A stretch of 64,000 nt of DNA from Pratylenchus scribneri (taxonomy: Eukaryota > Nematoda > Chromadorea > Rhabditida > Pratylenchidae), in the NCBI GenBank assembly GCA_030063045.1, contig JAQSEB010000091.1, positions 1,116,001-1,180,000 on the forward strand. Reading direction: 5' to 3'. Positions 1-11,290 of the stretch are shown piece after piece. The notes below the pieces were generated by a model. That model was not told the DNA's origin and did not search any database. It saw only the letters and a program-made list of their open reading frames with translations. Position 1 is the stretch's first letter. Every line of letters starts with the position of its first letter. Made by a program: the position numbers and the translations under genes.

Positions 1-575
1 AATCCTCTTCAAAGTGCATGTAATAATATGAATTATTATGCGGAAATTGATTTATTTTGTCATTGTTAAAACCCCGAAAATAAAATTTTTATTGGGCCAA
101 TAAATTAGGAAATTGTGATTCACCTTTAAACAATTTTTTATTGATCATTCACGTCGTTCTTTCCTGCCTCCAAAAGGTTTTTAATAGTTCAAAAACCGCG
201 TGAATGAAACATTCACTTCACATTCATTTATTAAGCTCTGCTGACCTCTGAACAAAAAACCAAAAAATGCATCAAAGGAATTTATTCATCAATATTTAAT
301 TGACACAAAGTAAAGTAATAAAAACCTTAAAAAATGGTTCCCATTTCCGTCCAAAGTCCGCTAATTTATCAACAAATTTCATGACCTTTATTACAAACGA
401 TTACTAATCTTTTAAATTTTTAGTCTAGCTGATTAAATGATAAAATGAATTGTTAACAAACAATTGTGGAAGAAGATTAAATTCATTGCGGTTTATCTCA
501 TCAATCATTACCAGTGCTATTTCATGAATTATTTTGGCTTATCACTCCAATTCCAATCCAAGAACAACAATAAAT
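1..575. other. AT-rich upstream region
   Basis: No coding segment was recognised here. The stretch is AT-rich and lies upstream of the first exon I can place for the RhoGAP-START gene. It may be its promoter, or an intron if the gene has earlier exons outside the window. Confidence 0.5.
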
Positions 576-3500
576 ATGCTCAGGTAATCAATCGATTATT
601 TAACATTAAAAAAATCGAAAATTTCAGCCCTTCATTGTCCTCAAATTCCCTTGAACAGTCGACAACAATTTCCACCTCAACAATTATTGCAGCCTCTGAA
701 AGTTCAACAAATTCCGGTCCATTGATCTCGCCAACTTCCGAATTCAACAACATAAACGGTGGCTTTTCTTCCATTTCCGGCTCAACTCCATTAATCGACC
801 ATCATACTTATGAAGATTACAACAATCATCATCATTCTGTGCCATATTCTTCATTCCATCCATCGACCAGCACCATCAACAGCGATGATAAAGCACTTTA
901 TGTGGTCAATCCTTGCTATCAATCGGCCATCTTTCAACGGCAACAACAATCATCAAATAATAATTTACTGACTACTTCCGCATATATCAGCAATAATGAG
1001 AATGGCCAAAATCATTTTCAACAACAACAGAAAAAAGCACTGAGATCACTTCAAAATATTCGACCGGCCAAAATGCCATCTCACGGTCTTCTTCCCCATC
1101 ACAATATTCAACAACAACCGCCGAGGAATTTGTCAACCCGGAGAACAATTTCCCTTCAAGTTGTTCGACCATTTCCATTGTACTGCGATGATGATGGAAG
1201 GTGGGTTTTATAATTTTAATTTACCTAAATTATGAAAAAATTTTTGAAAATTTTCGAGCCGAAGAGGGACCCTCAATTTTTGCAAAATTTAGGTCCCAGG
1301 TTCGAATCCGCTCATGCGAAGTTATTTTTTTTGGTTTTGGTAGTAAATTTTATGCATTTTATAGTAAATTTACAAAATACAATAATTAAAATTTAAAAAA
1401 AGAGAAGAAAAAGCACTAATGTAAACATTTTCCAGTTGTTCGAGTTCATCGCTTTCATCATCAAAAACAACAAATTTATTTGAAACATCAAATGGCAAAA
1501 GCGAAGAACATTACATTGGCAATCAAAGTGCATTAATTATGGTGGGCAAAACTACTAATTTATGGATTTAAAAAATATATTTAGGATTATTTGAATGAAA
1601 TTTCGCTCACTGAATTGACCAAACTGTTCAAACAATATTCCCCAAATCCTTCAACACATTCGCCTCGTTGGCTAATTCAAATTAAACATTTGCAAAGTTT
1701 TATTCATCAAATTCGAACAAAATGTAATTTTTAAAAAAATTTTATGTAAAATTATTTGCCATTTTTCAGCCCAAAATTCGACGGAAGGCAACAAAACAAA
1801 AACAACAGAGACAATTTCATTGAAGCAGGCGGCCGATTACAATTTGTACAAAATTCCATTGGGCCAAATCCAGGCCGAAAGCGTCGATGCCAGTCCATTG
1901 CCTCAATTCATTCATGATATTATGCAATTTATTGCGGAACAAGCAGATTTGGCTGAGGGCATTTTCCGAAAAAATGGTTGGATTAATAATATTTTTTAAA
2001 ATATATTTTACTCAAATTTCACAAAAGGTTGCCAAGCACGAATTGTTGAGATTAAAGTAAGTTCTTTTTTAATATTATTAACAAATTTTCATGTCAAAAA
2101 ATCACCTTTTTGGTAACCATTTAATATGCTTACTCCTTTATGAAAATTAAATATGGTGCTAGATTATAATAAATCTTATATAATCTTTTCCGGAAAGAAA
2201 AGTGCAATTACAATTCCGGAAAGAAAAGTGCAATTACAATTCCGGAAAGAAAAGTGCAATTACAATTCCGGAAAGAAAAGTGCAATTACAATTCCGGAAA
2301 GAAAAGTGCAATTACAATTCCGGAAAGAAAAGTGCAATTACAATTCCGGAAAGAAAAGTGCAATTATAATTCCGGAAAGAAAAGTGCAATTACAATTCCG
2401 GAAAGAAAAGTGCAATTATAATTCCGGAAAGAAAAGTGCAACTACAATTCCGGAAAAAGTGCAATTACAATTCCGGAAAGAAAACAAATCAAACCAATTC
2501 CTCTTTTATGAAATATAATCGAAAAAATAAGGGATAAATTTATTATAGGTTTAAAAATACTATCTTGACATGAAAATTATTCAAAATTTAAATATTTTTC
2601 TCTTTAAAATTTAATTTTTTCAGAATTTCTGCTCAAAACTGACACCAAATCAGCCAATTCCATCACATTTGCTCAACGATTCCCAGCTCAACGACCTCGC
2701 CGATTCATTAAAACGCTATTTTCGTGAACTGCCGGAATGCCTGTTCACAAATCGACTCTCAAAAATGTTGGAAAATGTGGTGGTCGAATTGCCTTCAGAA
2801 TGCCATTTCCATGCCCTTCATTTATGTGTTCTCCTGTTGCCGGCCGAAAATCGCGAAGCACTGTTCATTTTGCTCAAATTCCTCAAAGGCATTTCGCGTC
2901 ATTCCGGCACAAATCAAATGTGCGCACAAAATTTGGCAACTTGCTGGATGCCTTCTCTATTCCATTTTTCAACACAAGCCGAACAAAAAATGATGAATGG
3001 AGGAGGAGGAGTTGGTGGGACCCTCGGACGGAAATTGATGTGAGTTTTTAAGAATTATTAATACAATAAAATTTTTTCGACCTAAACTTTAAAAAATGGT
3101 TAACTCTATTATTAAAACCATTAATTAAATTTTATAAATTTCTCTATTTTTGGAGAGCATTGTAATAATGAATACTAAAAGATGATTAAAATTAATTAAC
3201 CAAAAATTAATAACTCCGGATTTTGGACCTTTCCGCCTCACAAAAATTTAGCTACCAATTTCTCAGTACTTTATAAAATTTTTTGGCTTTAATTTTTTCA
3301 CAAATAAATTCGTCATTTTTCTCTTTCGGTTTTAAGAAAAATAGCTAATTACAATGAAAATTAATAATTAAATTAAAAAATGATTTTTAATTAACGGAAT
3401 CAATTGCCAAGTTGGTCGAGTGGGTTAGTCCACCGATTTTCACCCAAGGGTCGCCGGTTCGATTCCACTCCGAGTCAAATATTTTTTTCTGGGAAAAATT

Positions 3501-4992
3501 TTTTCTTATATTTAAATTTTATTCCATTTTCAATTAAAAAAACAAATTTAATCATCACCCCTTACATTTTCAGAAGACGAAAAACCATTGGAATTCCGGG
3601 CGAAAAAGAACGAAATGCATACGAGGGAATAAAACGAATTTTGGCCAAAATGATTGAGGAATGGGAACAAATTTGCAAATTACCCAAGCAATTTGTTCAA
3701 CGAATTGTGGAAAAAGGACTGAATGATTGCCATGATTTGAGTGTGCCATTGAAGAATGGAAAATTTGAATTCACCGAAGAATTGCATTTGAATTTTAGGC
3801 GTCAATTATTTCGGCTTAAAGAGGTAAAAATTATTTATTTTTATTTAATTTTAAATATAATTTTAAAGGATTATTTCGACCATTGGAAAGGCTGGGAACT
3901 GAAGAGGGTTTTTTCGGATGGAACTTTGTTGTTCACCTCCACCAAAAATGACATGATCCCATTGAAGTGTTTTCGTGTGCAAATGACCATCGCCGCCCCA
4001 TCCAATTTAATTTTGAATACAATTCATCGATCCAGGTAATTTTAAATTAAAATTTAATTAATTAAAATAATTTCTTAAAGGAATTCCTATGATCCAAATG
4101 TGTTGGAATGCAAGAGGATTGGACCATCCGGGCAAAATTTCGACATTATCCGCGTTGAATATGCCAAAACGATGGACAATCCAAAATGCAAATATTCATT
4201 TTTGACCAGGTCAGTTGATTTTTAATTAAAATATTTACCAAAAATAAGAAAAAAAACTAAAACAATAATCCAAAATATTTTTTCAGGCGTTGGACATACA
4301 GTGAATTGGATGCGGATTCAATTTGTTCATTGATTGAATGCTCAATCATTCCTCGTTCCATGGACCGACATTCACTGTCGCTGAACAACAATTTGGTCAG
4401 CGTTTTCGAATCCAAATTTTTGATCCATGAAACATGCCCCGGCCATTCCTCCCAGCTGAATTACATTTCCAGGATAGATTTTAGGTAATTTTTAATGCAT
4501 TTAATAAGAAATAATAAGGGAATATTAAAATCGAAAAAATTACTAAATTCTTAAAAACATTGGTTTTAAACCGGTCTCAATCAATAGATCTCATCCTGAC
4601 GTATCATTTAATTATGTTTTGGTTTATTTTTTAACCATTCTAACCTACTTTTGAACCATTAAACCAAAATTGGTTTAAACCGTTTAATACCATTAATTGT
4701 TGACCAAACCATGACAAAATATACCATTCAATGCGTTTTGACCAGCAGCTCTATTCAGGTATATGGTTTGTGAATGTTGGATAAACCCAAAACCCATTCA
4801 TTTTTTCGGCAACAAATAAAATTCTTTAAAAGCGAAATATTCAAATTTAATCAAAACCACACATTTTTTTGCAGAGGAAAACCCAGCCAATGGTACGATC
4901 GTGTCTATGGGGAAATGTTGGTCAATCAAATGAGGCGGCTGAAGCAATGCATCTACAAAATTCAATTCAATTCGAGGGGAACAATTGTTTGA
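576..4992 (+). CDS. gei-1: RhoGAP-START domain protein, DLC1/STARD8/STARD13 family (C. elegans GEI-1-like)
   Basis: Multi-exon gene for a Rho GTPase-activating protein with a C-terminal lipid-binding START domain. By family it should stimulate GTP hydrolysis on Rho at adhesions and the cortex. Proposed start ATG 576 in a tiny exon (576-583) is joined to a Ser/Asn/Gln-rich disordered exon (about 629-1199). Further exons lie near 1435-1541, 1584-1723, 1770-1976, 2029-2057 and 2625-3040. The RhoGAP domain runs from about 1840; the arginine finger is in GIFRKNG at 1958-1976, and the second half (LADSLKRYFRELPECLF) is in the 2625 exon. The START part follows in exons about 3574-3822, 3870-4035, 4081-4209, 4288-4483 and 4875-4992, ending ...FNSRGTIV-stop. 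A SAM domain, present in some relatives, was not recognised. Introns carry a tRNA-like element, a 26-bp minisatellite and a 250-bp repeat. The start is the least certain part. Confidence 0.85.
1238..1334 (+). mobile_element. tRNA-like SINE-type insertion in RhoGAP-START intron
   Basis: The stretch contains a B-box-like GGTTCGAATCC followed by CGCTCATGCGAAG and a T run. It matches other copies in this window, including those near 39335, 40845 and 35800. The A-box half is degenerate. Confidence 0.6.
2193..2490 (+). repeat. 26-bp minisatellite, about 11 copies, intronic
   Basis: Head-to-tail 26-bp units, each holding the palindrome TTCCGGAA and GTGCAATTAC. The array lies inside the intron between the RhoGAP exon ending near 2057 and the one starting near 2625. 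Because 26 is not a multiple of 3 and the unit lacks stops, it opens spurious reading frames. The same unit, inverted, fills an intron of the STAT gene at 20.6-21.3 kb. Confidence 0.95.
3404..3492 (+). mobile_element. tRNA-like element in RhoGAP-START intron
   Basis: A-box-like TGGTCGAGTGGGTTA and B-box GGTTCGATTCC have tRNA-like spacing, followed by a T-rich tail. The acceptor stem and the T stem do not pair properly, so this looks like a tRNA-derived relic rather than a working tRNA gene. Confidence 0.6.
4550..4805. repeat. about 250-bp dispersed repeat (GGTTTAAACCG family), copy 1
   Basis: Copy in the last intron of the RhoGAP-START gene. Hallmarks are a GGTTTAAACCG-like core, an AACCATAACAAA-type segment and one end reading ...ATGGTTTGTGAATGTTGGAT. 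About ten copies occur in the window in both orientations. Confidence 0.8.
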
Positions 4993-5595
4993 AAGAAAGT
5001 GAATATTTTTCAATAATTTGTGCCATCCATCCCATTAAAATTACCGGCGGCTACGGTTAAAAATACAATTTGATGAATTTGAATGAACCTTGTGAATTAC
5101 ATAAATTCCACACAACCCTTTTCCCACTTTTTATTTTGTCTTATTTTTGCATATCACTTAACAATTTTATTTTAATGAAAATAAATATTTTAATTAATTC
5201 CCATATTTTTTTTTCTAAAATTCGACAAAGACCCAGGGATAAATTTATAGAAAAAGGTCAATGAATTAAATCTAAAATTACTAAAAAAAAACTAGCCTTA
5301 AAATTTATGAATTTCCTCTTACCATTTTTACCCTTTGAATAGTAAAAAATCAACAATTTTTTGAAGAGTAAATATTTTATTCACGAAAAAATCAGAAAAT
5401 TTGAATTTAAATAGATAAAACAGAAAATCGGGTGACAGGGGAATGAAAAATCATCATCATTGTATAGGAGGGAACATTATATAGAGGAGCAGTATAATTT
5501 TGGGGTGTCATTGATTTAAATAATCAGAAAATATTCCTCCATCCAATTCCAATGCCATCATTTCTTTGGTCCATATTCCGTCCGTCCGGTGATCA
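4993..5595. other. intergenic, convergent gene ends
   Basis: AT-rich spacer between the stops of the RhoGAP-START gene (+) and the Skp1-like gene (-). It should hold both 3' UTRs; AATAAA-like strings are present. Nothing else was recognised. Confidence 0.5.
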
Positions 5596-6594
5596 TCAAT
5601 CCTCGCACCAGGCATTCTCCCTGCGAATCTGCTCCTCCTCGTCCGGTGTGAAGTCATTCTTGATGTTGAATGTGCGACGAATTTCCTCCGGCGATTTTCC
5701 CTTAATCATGTTGGCCACAGTTTTGCAGGAAACGTCCAACAGACCGCGCACGTCCAAATAATTGGCAGCCTAAAATAAAATTATTATTTGATTAATTCAA
5801 TGTAAAAATTAACCAAGATTAGCTCGAAAAGTGTTCCCTGATCCACTTTCAAGAATTCAACATCCCAACTGGGAATATCGTCCGTGCGGCGCTCTTTGCT
5901 CTCGGCGTCATCGCTCACTGGTGGATCTATAAAAAATATTGATTTACTAAAAAGTTTTGAATGTTTCTATTTTGCTTAAAATGTAAAGGTCAGTATGGCT
6001 CTGCCCTAATTCACAAACCATATACCCTATTGGATAGAGCTGGAGCTGGTCAAGAATATCGAATGTAAATACTAAACGGTTTAAACCGGTTTTGGTTTAA
6101 TGGTTCATGGCTAAACCCAAAGTCAAAGCATAATCACTCGAGACGAGCTCTATCCATTGGTTATAACTTATAAGATAAGCTATCTATAGGTTTGGGGTTC
6201 TAGGTCAACCACTGGAACCATTTTTTCAACTTTTAATATTTTAAATATAAATAAATAATAAAACAAACCATCTTTATGATGTTGGCACCAAGCGATCACC
6301 TAAACAAAATCCAATCAATGATATGTTCTACATTTGTGAATGAACCTTGCGCAGAATTGTTCCGTTCACGTTGGCCAATGGGATTGGGTCAGTGAGCATT
6401 GAGTCGGCTGAATCCTGGTCCATTCCAAGGTCTAAATGAATAGGATGAGAACATCTTCGTAAATGTAATAAATGTAAACCTTGAAACATGGTATTCAGTG
6501 TTGTGGAGAGGCGGATCACGGATCGTTCCACTTCGAAGATTTCCTCGTCGTTTGATTTGAGAAGAATTTTGTTCGCAGCTGGTGCAGTTGCCAT
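5596..6594 (-). CDS. skr: Skp1-related SCF ubiquitin ligase adaptor
   Basis: Skp1 links F-box proteins to cullin-1 in SCF ubiquitin ligases. Start ATG 6594 gives [20 protein letters not shown], the BTB/POZ-fold N-terminus typical of Skp1. Later exons give [25 protein letters not shown], and the conserved C-terminal helices: [20 protein letters not shown], then [19 protein letters not shown] and [18 protein letters not shown]. That C-terminus is the F-box-binding surface. Five exons: about 6594-6482, 6436-6352, 6300-6270, 5926-5827 and 5770-5596. The fourth intron carries a copy of the 250-bp repeat. Length near 165 residues is normal for the family. Nematodes have many skr paralogues, so the exact orthologue is not assigned. 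Confidence 0.93.
5975..6215. repeat. about 250-bp dispersed repeat (GGTTTAAACCG family), copy 2
   Basis: Inverted relative to copy 1 (ATTCACAAACCATATACCC end first, then GGTTTAAACCGG). It lies in an intron of the Skp1-like gene. Confidence 0.75.
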
Positions 6595-7039
6595 ATTCAA
6601 TTCAATTAGTGTATTTTCTATTTTCTTTATCAAATTGCTTAAAGTATTGGTTTATTAATTGGCCATATTCATCATTATATTTTATCTAATCTTCTTAATT
6701 AATTTAGGTGGGATGGTAGAACAGGAATTAACCAATAAAAATTAATTAAACGGCTTAAAAATATAATTTTCCTTAATACCCTTTTTATCTGATTATTGAA
6801 GTAGTCAAAACTATAAAATTCAATGAAGATCAGGGATCAGCTAAATAACAAAAATCAATCCACCAAAAAGCTCATAAGTGAAGCATCTATAAGAGAGACT
6901 ATGATTAAAATGGAGGGTAAAAAGAAATAAATTTTTAGACATATTATCCCAAAAAAATTCATAATGACAATTTTTGGCGCCAATTCAAATTATTGTAGAG
7001 GGGAATTCGATTAAAAAAAAGAAAGAATTGTTTCTAACT

Positions 7040-7430
7040 CACTTAGTTTTGAGAATCAGGTTTTCGGCCATTGCTTAATCAATTCAGAAGTGTCGATTTA
7101 GTATATAAAATTTCAATTTCAAAAACTGGCCATTAGTGGGAACAAAAATATGGATATGGCCAATATCCCTATTTGGCCATAGTTCTAACTCCATTATAAA
7201 TGAGTTTCAGGCTTTCAGCAAGGGCTTATTCGATTCAGAATAGTCGATTTAGTAAAGAAAATTTCAATTTCAAAAACTGGCCATTAGTGAGAACAAAAAT
7301 ATGGATATGGCCAATATTCCTATTTGGCCATAGTTCTAACACCATTAGTTTTGAGAATCAGGTTTTCGGACATGGCTTATTCGATTCAGAATAGTCGATT
7401 TAGTTTGAAATTTTCAGTTTAAAAAATTGT
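7040..7430. repeat. about 155-bp tandem duplication, 2.3 copies
   Basis: Segments starting near 7045, 7205 and 7340 repeat the same order of words: GAGAATCAGGTTTTCGG-like, ATTCAGAATAGTCGATTTAG, AAAACTGGCCATTAGTG, ATGGATATGGCCAATAT. The third copy is partial. Confidence 0.85.
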
Positions 7431-7450
7431 ATATAGACTTGTTCTTTGAA

Positions 7451-7556
7451 AAAAAAAATAACTTCCTCCGCTGGGAATAGAACCTAGGCAAAAAGGTGAA
7501 CGACTTGGGATGTAACCCACTGAGCCAAACATGGCTGGGGCTGCAGCTTATAAAAT
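7451..7556 (-). mobile_element. tRNA-like SINE-type insertion
   Basis: On the minus strand: A-box-like TTGGCTCAGTGGGTTA, B-box-like GGTTCTATTCC, then the tail GGAGGAAGTTATTTTTTT that is shared with other copies in the window. Confidence 0.65.
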
Positions 7557-7909
7557 TATAATTAGTACTTCACAATCCAATTCCATATCCCCAATAATGG
7601 TTATATTTATGTGAATATAAGGGACAATTACAATTATATATTGCAATTGCAATCATACATTTAGCAGCTCTGCAGATTGCCAGCCGTCTGGCAAAGATCA
7701 GCAATCAGCCATTCCAACCGCAGCCACCTTCTGGCCAGACGATCGCTGAACATTGATAAAATAATTAAAATGCTCTTTACGGATGATGCTATAAAAAGGC
7801 ATCGAGATTTGAGCGGTGATCTATGTTCTTCCGTGCACTTCCGTCGCGGTGATTCCCATTCATTTCCATTCCCCCATTTTTCACTCCACTCTTCATTCCA
7901 AATAAAAAA

Positions 7910-10900
7910 ATGTTCATTGCCAACTTTTTACCCCTAATACTCATTCTTTCATTCCAATTCATCATTGGCATAAATGCCAAAGAGTTTGAAGCAATTCCAA
8001 CAAATGAATTCGAGCCAGAATGTTTGGTGAATGATGAAAATTTCAATAGAAATTCTTTGGAAAAGGCAAAAATTATAATTAAAAATGATGGCAAATTTAA
8101 TGTCTTTAGGCTCCTTGGGGCACTGTTGATTTGGACATGGCACCACGGCACAGATTCATTCCAGCGTATCGGCCATTTCGGACCAAAATTCGTCGCGTGG
8201 TTTTGGCGGTGAAGGCTGTGCTTCGTTCGCTGATTGGCCAATTTGGCATAAATTTGTTTGAATTGGCAATGGCCGAAATTGATGTCAATTTGTTTCCTTC
8301 CCCATATAGAGAGGAAATTGAGGCAAAATCATTCATTTTTTTTTTATAAAAATTCATCAAATTCTGCCTCAGGGAATTTCACATTTGACCGGCGTGCCCA
8401 TCTCCGATCTGGTGGCCCTGAATTTGTTCTATGAAATGTCCCATCTTTGCACCAGCATTATTGCCCAAAATCCGGTGGACGGCGAAATTGTGCATGGCCG
8501 TGACCTGGATTTTGGCATGGCATTGGGATGGGATTGGCAAAAGCATGAATGGAAATTGACGGAAATGTTACGAGGGGTATGTGACCGCTACATTAGGTCA
8601 TTCTTTTGGCCATATCTCGATAAGGGAGCAACCAATTTTGGAAGGCAATATGCCATTTGAAAGCCCTAAATGTCCTCTAAAAAGTGGCTAACTAATTTTA
8701 TGAATATTTAAAATAATTAGTAAAATAAGTGGCTTTTCCCCAAAAAATGTGGTTGGTGTGGTGGATTTCATTCAAAGATATGCAACTTTTTAAGGATGAG
8801 CATTTTATAAATATTTTTATAGCCACTTTTTAGCAGACATTTAAGGCTTTAAAACGGTATATCGCCATCCTAAATTTGTTGCTTCCTTGCGAAGATATGG
8901 CCAAAAGAATAGCCCATTATTCTCAAATATAACTTGCCAAAGAATGTCCATTTCTCTCTTTAAAATTTAGGCCAAAAAGTGTCTTAATTATGACCATTTT
9001 ATAAATATTTTTATCGCCACTTTGTAGGATACTTTAGGCTTTAAAATGGTATATCGACCTAAATTGGTTGCTTCCTTTTGGAGATAGGGACAAAAGAATG
9101 GCCCAGTTTTTATTCTCAAATATACCTTATCGAAAAAGTCCATTTCTCTCGATAAAATTTGGGCCAAAAATTGTCATAATTATGACTTACAATTCTATCT
9201 TTACTTAATCCAATATTCAGCTTATTTTACTTTATTTAATAGAGGAACTAAGCTTATTTAAGCCTAAAATAACCCAAAATCTTATGCCTCGAATTTTGAT
9301 CCAAAATTGAACCAAATTCCCCCCATTAATAAATATAGTGAAATTAATCAAGAAATTGGCAGTTTTTGGCTATCATCATTCCCTCCATTGATTAACCAAT
9401 ATTCCACTCTTTAATTAATTCATTTCCATCCATTTAAACAGCTCACAATCAATTTGAATTTCACTCGTCATGGCCAATCACAATTCGTTGGCACCACATT
9501 TGCTGGCCATTTGGGCCTATTCACTGGAATGCGCCCTCATCGCTACTCCGTATCCATCAATTCGCAGGTGCATCACAGTTTTGCCCCACTGCTTCATTGG
9601 TTCGCCAGAATCATTGAACCACCCAAAAATTCCTCCGCTCCAATGCCAACACCCGTCCTTTGGGCCCAACGAAATTTGTTGGAGAATTTCACTGATTTCG
9701 ACACGGCAAAAAATTATCTGTCCACCGTGCCATTGCTGTCCAGCTGTTATTTGGCATTGGGCGGCAATCGGACAGGCCAAGGCATTGTTTTGATGCGAAA
9801 TGCCACCGCCGTAACGGACAAAAGGGAATTGGGCCCAATAAGCGAGAGGCCATGGTTTTTGATGCAAAGAAATTGGTGGAAACAGCCAAATTTGTTGGAC
9901 AAAATTGCGGGCACACAAAAATGCATGGAACAGTTGGGGCCATTGCGCGTTGGCATTGATGGACTGATGGCTGTACTGTCATCGAAGAATACGGTAAATT
10001 TGGAGGGGTGATGCATTCTTTTGTCCATATCTCAGCGAGGCAAAGGACAATTTTGGAAGGCGATATATCATTTTAAAGCCTAAAGTATCCTCTAAAAAGT
10101 GGCTTGAAAATTTTTATAAAATTAACACCTTTTTAAAATAATTACCTGCGTTTGAATGTAATGGACCCATATTTTTGAGGAAAAGCCGTTTTATTTCATA
10201 ATTATTTTAACTTTTCGACAAATTAGTTTAGCCATTTTTTAGAGGACATTTAGAGCGTTAAAATGAGTTATCGCCTTCCAAAATTGGCTTTTGCATAGCT
10301 GAGAAATTAGTCAAAAACTATGGTAGAATCAACAAGAAGTACAGTCTATTTGAGTACCAACATAGTTTTGGCTCATAGCTCAACGAAGCAAGAGCCAATT
10401 TGGAAAAACGATATACCTTTGGAAAGCTTAAAATATCTTCTAAAATGTGGCTTAAAGAATTTTATAAAATTCTATTTTTAAAAAAATATATAGGTCTTTG
10501 TTTGTAATGACCCCTATTTTTAGAGGAAAAGCCACTTATTTACCATGTTGTTCTAAAATTTCCACAAATTTGTGTGGCCACTTTTTAGAGTACATTTAGA
10601 GATTTCAAATGGCATATCGCCCACTCGAATTGACTTTTTCCTCGCCGAGTTATGGGTCAAAAACTATTGCAAAGTGCAATTGAATTACCGCTTATTGATC
10701 TCATTAGTTTTCGACCCATAGCTCAACGAGGCAAAGTCCAATTTAGGAAGGCTATATATCATTTGAAAGTCATGATCCTGCTTTATAAAGTGGCCATAAA
10801 ATATTTGAACAATTTTCATCTTTAAAAAAGTTACATATTTATGAGCGTAATAAACCCGAATTTTTCAAGAAAAGATGAAAGCCGGCGCTTTTTTCATGAA

Positions 10901-11180
10901 ATTTTAAGTGGCCAAAAATTTATTTAATCCACTTTTTAAAGGAAATTTAGGGCTTTAAAATGATATATCGCCTCCCCAAATTGGTAGTCTCCTTGTTGAC
11001 TTATGGCCAAAATTAAGTCCCCTAACATCATCAAAATATTTTACTTTTGCTCTCAAGCAAAATTCATTCCCCTCTTTTAAGTTGAACAAATCCACGGTGC
11101 ACACAACAATAATGCGTGTTCAAACTGGCTATTATGAAACATTCATTCAACGTTGCCCGGATCCTTGCTTTTTTATTTGA
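7910..11180 (+). CDS. ASAH1: acid ceramidase / N-acylethanolamine acid amidase family (Ntn hydrolase)
   Basis: Lysosomal amidase that splits ceramide into sphingosine and fatty acid. ATG 7910 starts a hydrophobic signal peptide (MFIANFLPLILILSFQFIIG). Later sequence shows PWGTVDLDMAPRHRF (read after the intron acceptor near 8110), then GVPISDLVALNLFYEMSHL and CTSIIAQNP. The Cys of CTS is the expected autoprocessing nucleophile at the alpha/beta junction. VHGRDLDFGMALGWDW, FAGHLGLFTGMRPHRYS and ALGGNRTGQG match the beta chain. I place the last exon at about 11067-11180, giving LNKSTVHTTIMRVQTGYYE and the family ending CPDPCFFI-stop. The roughly 1.07-kb last intron is almost filled by three fold-back elements. 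The exact exon structure between 8030 and 8120 is uncertain. Confidence 0.88.
8601..8909. repeat. fold-back (long inverted repeat) element I
   Basis: Left arm begins TTCTTTTGGCCATATCTCG and right arm ends GAAGATATGGCCAAAAGAA, so the arms are inverted copies of about 80-100 bp. Inner marks are AAAAAGTGGCTAAC and AGCCACTTTTTAG. It lies in an intron of the acid ceramidase gene. Confidence 0.85.
8985..9100. repeat. solitary right arm of the fold-back family
   Basis: This stretch repeats the right half of element I (GCCACTTTGTAG, GGCTTTAAAATGGTATATCG, GTTGCTTCC) without a left arm. It suggests a partial duplication. Confidence 0.7.
10017..10316. repeat. fold-back element II
   Basis: Inverted arms: CCATATCTCAGCGAGGCAAA with GGAAGGCGATATATCA at the left, and GAGTTATCGCCTTCCAAAAT with GCATAGCTGAGAAATTAG at the right. 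It is the first of three in the last acid ceramidase intron. Confidence 0.85.
10366..10664. repeat. fold-back element III
   Basis: Left arm CTCATAGCTCAACGAAGCAA and right arm CTCGCCGAGTTATGGGTC frame the same inner GTGGC...GCCAC structure. It is adjacent to elements II and IV. Confidence 0.85.
10706..11013. repeat. fold-back element IV
   Basis: Left arm GACCCATAGCTCAACGAGGC and right arm TCCTTGTTGACTTATGGCC. It is the third element in the last acid ceramidase intron and ends about 50 bp before the final exon. Confidence 0.85.
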
Positions 11181-11290
11181 TGCCAAAAATGAAGAAAATG
11201 AATAGAATATTTTAATAATTATTAAATATTCATGCACGATTATTAGAATATTATAAATAAATATTTTATATAAAATTCATCCAATTTTTA

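Larger units (their letters stand above)
6595..7909. other. intergenic between divergent Skp1-like and acid ceramidase genes
   Basis: Roughly 1.3 kb shared 5' region. It contains a tandem duplication at 7040-7430, a tRNA-like element near 7451-7556 and otherwise AT-rich sequence. No exon was recognised. Confidence 0.5.

Noticed and set aside
2153..2518. 121-codon plus-strand ORF with the same periodic pattern
   Set aside because: Same minisatellite, inside a RhoGAP-START intron.
9517..10028. Minus-strand ORFs over acid ceramidase exons
   Set aside because: Antisense shadows of the conserved plus-strand amidase sequence.
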